From Fidelibacterota bacterium (GTDB lineage Bacteria > Fidelibacterota > Fidelibacteria > Fidelibacterales > Fidelibacteraceae), in the NCBI GenBank assembly GCA_030596185.1, contig JAUVKP010000034.1:1-8263 (forward strand): a DNA stretch of 8,263 nucleotides, read 5' to 3'. The notes beneath the pieces were generated by a model. That model ran no database searches and was not told where the DNA came from. It saw only the letters and a program-made list of their open reading frames with translations. Numbering within the stretch: position 1 is the first letter of the stretch; each line of letters begins with the position of its first letter. This document shows, in pieces, positions 1-5,689 of this stretch. A program made the translations under genes and the position numbers.

Positions 1-225
1 AGTTTCGTGGTAATCCTGTGGTTTCAGTGTCAAAAAATAGATACATAAGCTTTTTATTAATTGTTTTATAGTCCAAATTTGTTTGCACTACTTGGATTCT
101 TTGTAATTTTGCTTCACCTGATTTATACTTGTTTATTTAAAACATAGAAAACTAATGAAACATGATTACGATTACAAGGTGTTTTTGGTGAAGAGAATGT
201 TTGGGTAGGGAAGGGGTTAATTCGA

Positions 226-253
226 ATTATGGATTATGAATTATGAATTATGA
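226..253. repeat. Tandem heptamer repeat (ATTATGR x4)
   Basis: Four head-to-tail copies of a 7-base unit are visible: ATTATGG once, then ATTATGA three times without interruption. The repeat is non-coding and lies about 120 bases beyond the recombinase stop. Simple heptamer arrays of this kind are prone to copy-number change by slippage. No function can be assigned. Confidence 0.85.
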
Positions 254-321
254 TCGCAGGTCGATGGTTTCTGATTTCGGGTGGGATTCTGCGGTAGGAG
301 ATGCAGGGAGTTATTGTGGGT

Positions 322-350
322 GACGCATTGTTTCCCAGACGCGATGTCCC
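322..350. repeat. Imperfect direct repeat beside the IS right end
   Basis: GACGCATTGTTTCCC (322-336) is followed one base later by GACGCGATGTCCC (338-350), a degenerate second copy with a 2-base deletion. It lies just outside or at the probable right end of the IS110 element, so it may be part of the pre-insertion target sequence. Confidence 0.5.
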
Positions 351-373
351 GATTACCAAGACCAAAACAAGCA

Positions 374-1393
374 TTATTTTACTAAAGTTGGATTTACAGA
401 GCAATAATTAGGTATGTAGGGTTTACCTGAGTTTATCATAGCACAAATTATTTTCAGAAGTTTGTTTGCGACATTATTCATGATAATGAAATAGCATTTT
501 CCTTCGCTTTCTTTACGGGCATAATATGTTTTAAAATTCACATTATATTGACATGCATCTTTTGCTGCTAAAAACAAAAGTTTTCTCATAATAGCGGATC
601 CATATTTGGGTGATTTAGCTTTCTTTTTTATTGAAGTGCCACTACGATGTTCATAAGGGCTTATTCTTAAATATGCAGCAAGTCTTTTGTGCTCTAATTC
701 CACACTAAAAGCATTGCTAATAACAAACATATTGTAAGGTAATAATTTATCTACACCCTTCATTGTTTTCATGATTTTCAACATAGTTACCCAATGTTCA
801 TTTTGTTCTATTATTGATTTTATTTCGTTTTCCAGCTTTATAATTGTCTGTTCCAGGTCTTGGATACTCTTTTCATATTCCTCTCGTATCAGGTCGATTT
901 TTACGACTTTTCTTTTATAAGCCGATAAAGCATTCTTTTGAGCTGTCCGGTGCTTTACAAATAATTCTCTGCTAGTCAAAAGGCTTTTAACCGCTTCAAC
1001 AGAGCTTTTACGGGGTTCCCATGCAGTGAGACGATCTGCATACCTTATGGCATATTCAGCGATCGCAATGCTGTCAACCTCATCAGTTTTGTGGCTTGCT
1101 AATTTAAATGATTTCTTGATCTTTGCGCCGGATTCTATTACGACCTTGATTCCCTGATCATAAAGATAATAGCAAAAGGATTCACTATAGACACCAGTAT
1201 GCTCCATGCAAACCAGGAGATCTTTTGCTTTTATATCAGATGCTTTAAACCAAGCTAAGCAATCTTCAAAACCAGCAAAATTATTAGCAAATTCTTTTGG
1301 TTCTAACACCCTTTTTTCAGGTGTTTTCAATACACTGCAAACAATAGTTAAACTACTAACATCACAGCCTAAAGTAAATTTTCGTTTTAACAT
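374..1393 (-). CDS. IS110-family DEDD recombinase (transposase)
   Basis: This 339-residue protein catalyses excision and insertion of the surrounding IS; family members are guided by an element-encoded bridge RNA. The N-terminal RuvC-like domain shows the expected acidic residues: D11 in GCDVS, E64 in CMEHTGVY, and D104 and D107 in KTDEVDS. A charged, coiled-coil-like helix spans about residues 170-200. The C-terminal Tnp20 part contains the HRSGTS motif, where S251 is the likely nucleophilic serine, followed by a basic segment up to about 271. The length is normal for the family and there is no frameshift. An in-frame TTG at 1417 would add eight residues, but the ATG at 1393 has a strong GGAAGGAG seven bases upstream and is preferred. 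It is the only gene of the element and is unrelated to the polysaccharide operon. Confidence 0.95.
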   Translation of the reverse strand: MLKRKFTLGCDVSSLTIVCSVLKTPEKRVLEPKEFANNFAGFEDCLAWFKASDIKAKDLLVCMEHTGVYSESFCYYLYDQGIKVVIESGAKIKKSFKLASHKTDEVDSIAIAEYAIRYADRLTAWEPRKSSVEAVKSLLTSRELFVKHRTAQKNALSAYKRKVVKIDLIREEYEKSIQDLEQTIIKLENEIKSIIEQNEHWVTMLKIMKTMKGVDKLLPYNMFVISNAFSVELEHKRLAAYLRISPYEHRSGTSIKKKAKSPKYGSAIMRKLLFLAAKDACQYNVNFKTYYARKESEGKCYFIIMNNVANKLLKIICAMINSGKPYIPNYCSVNPTLVK

Positions 1394-1400
1394 GACACTT

Positions 1401-1408
1401 CTCCTTCC
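1401..1408 (-). promoter_or_regulatory. Strong ribosome binding site of the recombinase
   Basis: On the minus strand GGAAGGAG lies seven bases before the ATG at 1393. It fixes the recombinase start there and argues against the upstream TTG at 1417, which would leave this motif inside the coding region. Confidence 0.85.
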
Positions 1409-1411
1409 TAT

Positions 1412-1430
1412 ATTCAAGTTAGACTTGAAT
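1412..1430 (-). promoter_or_regulatory. Perfect palindrome next to the recombinase Shine-Dalgarno
   Basis: ATTCAAGT, a 3-base spacer and ACTTGAAT form a perfect 8-base inverted repeat only three bases upstream of the ribosome binding site. In RNA it would be a tight 8-bp hairpin with a 3-base loop. As DNA it could be an operator. Hairpins next to IS ribosome binding sites often limit translation from read-through transcripts. It has no following T-run, so it is not a standard terminator. The structure is directly seen; its role is inferred. Confidence 0.55.
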
Positions 1431-1454
1431 CTTACATGGCAATTAGGCTTTGAC

Positions 1455-1605
1455 TTTTACCATTAATGATCTATGGTAGATATGATTACCAACTAGTCTT
1501 TCCTAATACACGGGGTTGGGTCTTAATCGGGGTATTAACTCAATGGTTTTAAGCGTCGGCTAGACTTACTCAACCTCGCCATGTAGATTCCATACACTAC
1601 AATTT
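1455..1605 (-). ncRNA. Candidate IS110 bridge RNA
   Basis: IS110-subgroup elements encode their bridge RNA in the non-coding left end, in the same direction as the recombinase. Read on the minus strand, this block has three ordered structures. First is a 5' hairpin, TGTAG/CTACA with a 10-base loop (1601-1582). Next is a large stem with 1568-1578 pairing to 1511-1521 (9 of 11 positions match), an asymmetric internal loop (1554-1567) and an inner CTTAA/TTAAG stem (1549-1553/1522-1526). Last is a 3' hairpin in 1458-1491, either TACCAT/ATGGTA or TGGTA/TACCA. This order resembles the 5' stem-loop, target loop and donor loop of the IS621 bridge RNA. Ends and promoter are not determined, and a competing TAATAC/GTATTA stem (1504-1509/1532-1537) is possible. 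Confidence 0.45.
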
Positions 1606-1671
1606 ACAACATTTTTTACTACTTGGTAGTCTAATGGAAGTCTCGGGGCGGAGAGTAAACGTAGTCGCTTG

Positions 1672-1697
1672 TCCACCAAAGCCTTGGCGTAGGTGGA
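1672..1697. repeat. Short intergenic palindrome (TCCACC/GGTGGA)
   Basis: TCCACC (1672-1677) pairs with GGTGGA (1692-1697), and GCC (1681-1683) pairs with GGC (1686-1688) inside a 3x3 internal loop. Small GC-rich palindromes of this form occur as dispersed intergenic repeats in many bacterial genomes. Only one copy is in the window, so the dispersed nature is inferred. Confidence 0.5.
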
Positions 1698-1700
1698 AAA

Positions 1701-1740
1701 GATCTATTCATAGTGCTAAACACTAAATCATAAATAGATC
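1701..1740. repeat. Nested hairpin (GATCTATT/AATAGATC)
   Basis: The outer arms GATCTATT (1701-1708) and AATAGATC (1733-1740) are exact reverse complements. Inside, TAGTG (1711-1715) and CACTA (1721-1725) form a second stem around a 5-base loop. There is no gene or T-run next to it. It may be a dispersed repeat or a leftover of a small mobile element. Confidence 0.45.
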
Positions 1741-1744
1741 CTTC

Positions 1745-1760
1745 TCCGCCAGCCGGCGGA
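1745..1760. repeat. Short GC-rich palindrome (TCCGCC/GGCGGA)
   Basis: TCCGCC and GGCGGA flank a 4-base loop. It lies five bases from the preceding hairpin and is much more GC-rich than its surroundings, as is typical for dispersed intergenic hairpin repeats. No function can be read from the sequence. Confidence 0.5.
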
Positions 1761-1796
1761 TCAGGATAACAGATTTTGGTGAGATAAATATAAATA

Positions 1797-1932
1797 ATGT
1801 CATTTCAACCGAAGTTCAGTGTCCGTCGGTTGACAGATACCGGACGCAGTGGAGAAATCTCCAATTGAGCTGAGTGATCATTATATGAGATCCCGGATAA
1901 ACTTGCCACTGGCAACTTTTCCGGGATGACAT
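1797..1932. repeat. 136-base palindromic repeat unit with inverted ends
   Basis: The unit begins with ATGTCAT and ends with ATGACAT, exact reverse complements. Internally it contains TCAACCGA/TCGGTTGA (1805-1812/1826-1833), GTCCG/CGGAC (1821-1825/1841-1845) and the self-complementary GGAGAAATCTCC (1851-1862). It also has an 8-base stem ATCCCGGA/TCCGGGAT (1890-1897/1920-1927) enclosing TTGCC/GGCAA. It is non-coding. It resembles the dispersed units with TGTCATTTC-type ends that I associate with intergenic regions in FCB-group genomes; that resemblance is from memory. MITE-like mobility is possible, but no target duplication is evident. Confidence 0.6.
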
Positions 1933-1968
1933 GTTGGGATGTTTTAGTTAATTTTTATTGGTGTGAAA

Positions 1969-1996
1969 TAAAAAAAAAGACGGTCCAAAACCGCCC
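1969..1996 (-). terminator. Rho-independent terminator of the polysaccharide operon
   Basis: On the minus strand GGCGGT and ACCGTC form a 6-bp stem (one G-U pair) around a 5-base loop, followed immediately by a run of nine T. It starts about 23 bases after the stop of the fibronectin-like gene and probably ends transcription of that gene or of the whole operon. Confidence 0.85.
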
Positions 1997-2018
1997 TGCA
2001 ATTCATGTCCATTTATTA

Positions 2019-2444
2019 TTATCTAAACATTGCTTTAATACTTCCCCATGTTTGTTGGGTAACACCAAGACTTGTCAAAGAGACCTGTACAACATCGGAG
2101 TTTTTATAGCTGCCGTCTCTCATAATGGCACGGACATAATAATCGAATTTATAGTCTCCGGTTTCCGTTGACTTGGAAAAAATATTATTATCCTGAAAGG
2201 TATAAGAAGCCCCGGCACCCACTGCAGTAACTGAAGCGCGTTTATCTAAAATATCACTATCCGAACGAGAGCGGTAAATCTCGTAATAACTTACACTGTG
2301 TTCATCTTTTGCCTGCCAATCCACCCGAATACCTGAATCATGTTCATTTGCAACCACATAATTAAATCCATCCCACGCAAAGAGCATGCTGCCGGTCAGG
2401 ACAAGAAGGATCAATGCTATAATTTGTAATTTTCTCATTTTCAT
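2019..2444 (-). CDS. Small secreted fibronectin-III-like protein
   Basis: I do not recognise a named family. The 141-residue protein begins with a clear Sec signal peptide: basic MKMRK, a hydrophobic core to about residue 22, and possible cleavage after MLFA. The rest fits one fibronectin type III-like beta-sandwich: VDWQA, then YYEIYRSRSD, then FDYYVRAIMRDGS, then VVQVSL. It ends in a short Trp/Phe/Arg-containing tail, QTWGSIKAMFR. The product should be periplasmic or surface-exposed. An ATG at 2468 would add eight residues (MAIFFDRR) before the signal peptide; 2444 gives a more normal signal. No candidate start has a good Shine-Dalgarno. Three in-frame TAA codons follow the coding region. 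It lies 118 bases after the sugar transferase gene and just before the terminator, so it is probably the operon's last gene. Binding or structural roles in the glycan layer are speculative. Confidence 0.8.
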   Translation of the reverse strand: MKMRKLQIIALILLVLTGSMLFAWDGFNYVVANEHDSGIRVDWQAKDEHSVSYYEIYRSRSDSDILDKRASVTAVGAGASYTFQDNNIFSKSTETGDYKFDYYVRAIMRDGSYKNSDVVQVSLTSLGVTQQTWGSIKAMFR

Positions 2445-2457
2445 ACGTCTGTCGAAA

Positions 2458-2487
2458 AATATAGCCATTAATTTTATATAATGGCAA
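2458..2487 (-). promoter_or_regulatory. Possible promoter before the fibronectin-like gene
   Basis: On the minus strand TTGCCA (2487-2482) and TATATT (2463-2458) are separated by 18 bases, a sigma-70-like arrangement. A start site about 7 bases further would leave a leader of only about 6-7 bases before the ATG at 2444, which would fit the lack of a Shine-Dalgarno. AT-rich sequence produces such matches by chance, and the gene may simply be read from the upstream operon. Confidence 0.25.
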
Positions 2488-2587
2488 GGAAAAAATGGGA
2501 TAAGAAGTTGAGAAGTTCCGGGCTTAAGGGTCTAGGGTTGCTAAGAGAAGCGGTAATTAATTGTAACCCTTCGACTTATCGACTTTC

Positions 2588-3988
2588 TTACGTTCCTGAA
2601 CCTGAAAATATTATCGCAATTGTATTCAGCATGATCTTTAGATCGAGTTTGAGGGACATGTTCTCGATATAATAGATATCACAGGCAAGTTTCCGATTAT
2701 GCTCCTCTAAAGTCATGGGATATGGAACTGATATTTGCGCCCAGCCGGTGATCCCTGGTTTAACCCGTAAACGACGCCGATAAAGCGGAAGTTGTTTTTC
2801 AAGCAGATCTGTTGATTCCTTCAAATCCGGTCTTGGTCCAATAATACTCATATCGCCTTTTAGAACATTAATCAATTGCGGAATTTCATCAATCCGGAAT
2901 CGACGTATAAACTGACCAATTTTAGTAATACGATTATCTTCTTCAGTCGTTACAATAACTTTTCCACCCTCAACATCAGCTTTATGCTTCATGGATCTGA
3001 ATTTGATCATCTTAAAGAGTTTACCGGCCCTCCTTAACCTTTCTTGTGTATAAAAAACAGGACCTTTAGAATCAAGTTTGATCAGTAAAGATATAATCAA
3101 ACCAAACGGTAGGAAAAGCAATAAAGCCAAAACAGACAATATGATATCTGAGCTTCTTTTGATCAGTTTTTCCCATGGAGTCATAATATTTGGATTAATA
3201 TCAATCAACGGAACACCAAGGATCTGTTGTGTTCTGGCAAGACCGGAAAAAAGGTCATACATATCCGGTAATATCTTGATCCCGACCTTGATCTCGGATA
3301 ACTTATCCAGAATTTCGAGAAGTTTCCCATGTTTTTCCGAACTAAAGGCCAAAACCAATTGGCGAACATTGTAGTGTTCGATCAAAGACTTGATTTCTTC
3401 CAATGCTCCTACGACAGGAGCATTCAAACAAGCCTCACCATCAATATTTTCACTTCCCTCTTTAACGAAACCCACAATCTTATAACCGAGGGCGGGATAT
3501 TTATTAATCTTCTCAGCGATCTCATAAGCTTTATTGTTACAACCAATAATGAATGTAGGAGTCAAACCGATCCCTTTTGCAAGCTGTTTATGCCGGATAG
3601 AAAGAATAATATTCCTAAAAAGCACCGTAATGGCTATTTGCGTCAACCAATACACCAAAATGATTAAACGACCCAAAGAAAAAGGGTTCAACATATCAAA
3701 AGTAAGCAAAAATAACAATATCATACCATAAGTAGTAGCCTTGAATACTTTAATACTCTCATCGGTACGGGATGGAGCCTCAGGCATATGATATAAACCG
3801 TTATAAAGATAAAAGATCAGCCAATATGCATATATCACAACAGCAGGAAGCCAAAGATCGCTGATATAAAGTTCAATATCGACAGGGAACATACCTGAAC
3901 GATATCTTAACCAGAAAACACCAAAAAAAGCTATCACAGTAGATAGAAAGTCTGATATAAATAATGCTATTTTATAACTCTTGCTCAT
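2588..3988 (-). CDS. Polyprenyl-phosphate sugar-1-phosphate transferase (glycan initiation)
   Basis: This 466-residue inner-membrane enzyme should transfer a sugar-1-phosphate from a nucleotide sugar to undecaprenyl phosphate, the first step of exopolysaccharide, capsule or O-antigen synthesis. About four N-terminal membrane segments (residues 6-27, 45-66, 86-100, 107-130) precede a Rossmann-like CoA_binding_3 domain (about 143-245, with TFIIGCNNKAYEIAEKI). Another hydrophobic segment (about 281-304) leads into the bacterial sugar transferase domain. This shows KFRSM (329-333), the D367-E368 pair in RIDEIPQ, IGPRP (383-387), PGITGWAQI (411-419) and DIYYIEN (437-443). The length fits the full-size WbaP-like class rather than the short PglC class. 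The ATG lies 12 bases after the Wzi stop with a weak GGGA before it, so translational coupling is likely. The sugar specificity cannot be read from the sequence. Confidence 0.95.
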   Translation of the reverse strand: MSKSYKIALFISDFLSTVIAFFGVFWLRYRSGMFPVDIELYISDLWLPAVVIYAYWLIFYLYNGLYHMPEAPSRTDESIKVFKATTYGMILLFLLTFDMLNPFSLGRLIILVYWLTQIAITVLFRNIILSIRHKQLAKGIGLTPTFIIGCNNKAYEIAEKINKYPALGYKIVGFVKEGSENIDGEACLNAPVVGALEEIKSLIEHYNVRQLVLAFSSEKHGKLLEILDKLSEIKVGIKILPDMYDLFSGLARTQQILGVPLIDINPNIMTPWEKLIKRSSDIILSVLALLLFLPFGLIISLLIKLDSKGPVFYTQERLRRAGKLFKMIKFRSMKHKADVEGGKVIVTTEEDNRITKIGQFIRRFRIDEIPQLINVLKGDMSIIGPRPDLKESTDLLEKQLPLYRRRLRVKPGITGWAQISVPYPMTLEEHNRKLACDIYYIENMSLKLDLKIMLNTIAIIFSGSGT

Positions 3989-4000
3989 TGTAGTCCCAAT

Positions 4001-5689
4001 CTAATAATTTAAATTCAGTTGAACAGAATAATAGACATCAGATTTTTCCTGATTATTCCTTAGTTCAACACTGGTTAAAAATGAAATTTGATTTTTCCAC
4101 CTATATAACCAGTCAAGACGATAATTTGTCGTCCTGGTAATATCACCCATTAACCATTTTGTAGCATATTCCAAGTCCATTGACATATCTTCATAATTTT
4201 GATTTGACTCACCTCCACTTGGATAGGTAATGCCCTCAACATCCAATGAATCGGCCCCTTCCAATATGTGGTTAATCGTAAAAGTGATCTTGTTTTTCAT
4301 TGAAATATCATAATTTAATCTAGCAGAATATAATTGTGAGTTTGGACCCAAGTTAAATCCCAGATCGCGTCCATGATGTGTATATGAAGAAAAATTGTAT
4401 TTATGCGTATATGTCCACGGATGTACAGCAGTAGCTTCAAGGATCAAATCAGCTGGTAAAGATCTGGGAGACCACTGAAGACCAGCTTGTACTCCATATT
4501 TATTAGCCCACCAATCTTTGAAGATCTTTCCAAATGCCAATTCATCTAAAAATAGTGAACCATATATTTTCAATCCATTTACAGGGAATAGTTCAGTTTC
4601 TAAAGCAATCATTTTATTGTCTCTGTCACCCAATGTGTGCTCTGATGGCCATAAAAATATCACAGGTACCAAATAGGTTAATTCTGGAATTCTATCTTCT
4701 CCACCATAGACTATCATTTCGGAAAAATTTATGTGAAAACGTGGGGAGAAAAGTATTTCCAAATAGTGAGCTGCTAAGTATTTAGGGGTATAATACCTCC
4801 CATTATCATTAAAGATTGAATACGTTGGTGGCATTAAGGAACCATGCAAAAAGTTATACTTAAAATGTTTGAACTGTTTTGTCCATCGAATCGATCCAAA
4901 GGGAATAGCATTTTCTGAGAGTATCATCGTATTCAAAGAATTCCCCCAGACAACGGGATAATGTGCAATCGATAATGTCCCAAATTTACCCGATATATTT
5001 GCATAGGCCCTTGATCTGTCCCAAGTTGCTATTTTTTCAACATCACCGCCTAAATTAAACCAATTACCTTTGAATTCTTTAACCGGTTCCGGCCAGTTAT
5101 CCGGGACATATTGATGAAAGAAATAACCGTCAACAAACAATGCCAGATGATCTCCGGCTTGAATAGAGGCATAGGCACCCAATTGGTCCATAAACCTTAG
5201 AGTACTATTTTTCCCTTCGCCTCTAACTTTAAAATCAGCATCAATCCAAACAGTGTTGTTATCGTCTTCCATGACATAAATATGTTTTTCTTCCGTTCCC
5301 ACATCATCTTTGACTATACTTTTCATGTCATCTTTAAAATTTGCCCAAGACGAGAACCCAAGTCTGGATTCGCTGGAATCAGTCAGATCGAAATGTTTCA
5401 TATCTGTTAATTCGGGACGATATTCGGACACATATTGCAAAAGCAATTCTCGGTCAACCCGGTGTAGGTCTAATCTGATTTCATACATTTTATTAAGCCA
5501 TGAAGCAATTTCATCTCTTTGGAGTGGTTTAGAATCATTCATAAACTCGGGAATATAGCCACGAGTTGCCTGTCGTTCAAGATAATCATAGACCGGATCA
5601 TCTACCTGAACGAAAAGCTGCATTGAAAACAAACATGAAGTCAGCAATATTAGAATAGCGCTTCTAATATATAAACTTTTATTGAACAT
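4001..5689 (-). CDS. Wzi-family capsule-assembly outer-membrane protein
   Basis: This 562-residue protein most resembles the Caps_assemb_Wzi family: outer-membrane beta-barrels that help anchor or organise surface polysaccharide. A Sec signal peptide (residues 1 to about 25) is followed by DDPVYDYLERQATRGYIPEF and PLQRDEIASWL, a helical N-terminal segment typical of these proteins. The remainder alternates polar and aromatic residues as barrel strands, with many Trp/Tyr, and ends in the aromatic-terminated strand YSVQLNLNY, as expected for barrel insertion. LTSC inside the signal peptide resembles a lipobox, but the hydrophobic run before it is short, so lipidation is doubtful. A TTG at 5692 could add one residue; the ATG at 5689, with GGAG eight bases upstream, is preferred. 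That ATG shares its A with the TGA of the preceding glycosyltransferase gene, so the two are tightly coupled. Confidence 0.88.
   Translation of the reverse strand: MFNKSLYIRSAILILLTSCLFSMQLFVQVDDPVYDYLERQATRGYIPEFMNDSKPLQRDEIASWLNKMYEIRLDLHRVDRELLLQYVSEYRPELTDMKHFDLTDSSESRLGFSSWANFKDDMKSIVKDDVGTEEKHIYVMEDDNNTVWIDADFKVRGEGKNSTLRFMDQLGAYASIQAGDHLALFVDGYFFHQYVPDNWPEPVKEFKGNWFNLGGDVEKIATWDRSRAYANISGKFGTLSIAHYPVVWGNSLNTMILSENAIPFGSIRWTKQFKHFKYNFLHGSLMPPTYSIFNDNGRYYTPKYLAAHYLEILFSPRFHINFSEMIVYGGEDRIPELTYLVPVIFLWPSEHTLGDRDNKMIALETELFPVNGLKIYGSLFLDELAFGKIFKDWWANKYGVQAGLQWSPRSLPADLILEATAVHPWTYTHKYNFSSYTHHGRDLGFNLGPNSQLYSARLNYDISMKNKITFTINHILEGADSLDVEGITYPSGGESNQNYEDMSMDLEYATKWLMGDITRTTNYRLDWLYRWKNQISFLTSVELRNNQEKSDVYYSVQLNLNY

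Larger units (their letters stand above)
1..373. other. Non-coding flank with short repeats
   Basis: I see no credible gene in either strand here; open frames are short and lack a ribosome binding site. The stretch is AT-rich at its left and more GC-rich towards 255-363. It contains a loose GTGGT-centred repetition at about 3-24, a four-copy heptamer at 226-253 and a two-copy direct repeat at 322-350. The right part (about 345-373) probably includes the right end of the neighbouring IS110 element. No terminator or promoter is convincing. Confidence 0.6.
345..1610 (-). mobile_element. IS110-family insertion sequence (boundaries approximate)
   Basis: The element is defined by its IS110-type recombinase and a long non-coding left end upstream of it (about 1394-1610). 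The right end after the stop codon is short. This layout fits the IS110 subgroup rather than IS1111, which carries its long non-coding part downstream. IS110 elements usually lack obvious terminal inverted repeats and target duplications, and none is clear here, so the ends are estimates. The right end is placed near the complementarity at 348-363. The left end is placed 5' of the hairpin-rich block and before the unrelated palindromes that start at 1672. The gene looks intact, so the element may be active. Confidence 0.6.

Noticed and set aside
1206..1466. 86-codon plus-strand open frame
   Set aside because: It lies almost wholly antisense to the well-supported IS110 recombinase, has no convincing ribosome binding site, and runs into the structured left end.
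1890..1927. ATCCCGGA/TCCGGGAT hairpin as a second terminator
   Set aside because: No T-run follows on either strand, and it sits inside the larger repeat unit with inverted ends.
1..1968. CRISPR array or tRNA/rRNA gene in the non-coding region
   Set aside because: No regularly spaced identical repeats, no cloverleaf-like set of stems with a TTCGA-type loop, and no rRNA-like stretches were seen.
1926..2171. 81-codon plus-strand open frame
   Set aside because: It overlaps the terminator and the antisense of the FN3-like gene; its composition (poly-Lys from the A-run) is an artefact of the terminator T-run.
2503..2570. AGAAGTTG/AGAAGTTC tandem pair and AGGGTT/AACCCT inverted repeat as a terminator for the sugar transferase gene
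   Set aside because: The inverted repeat has a 25-base loop and no adjacent T-run on the minus strand, and the tandem pair has only two copies, so neither supports a terminator or a real repeat array.
2481..2672. 63-codon plus-strand open frame
   Set aside because: It covers the gap before the sugar transferase stop and then runs antisense to that gene, with no family resemblance.
5620..5640. Lipobox (LTSC) making the Wzi-like protein a lipoprotein
   Set aside because: The hydrophobic segment before the cysteine is short and a longer Sec signal continues past it; a lipidated N-terminus would be unusual for this barrel family.
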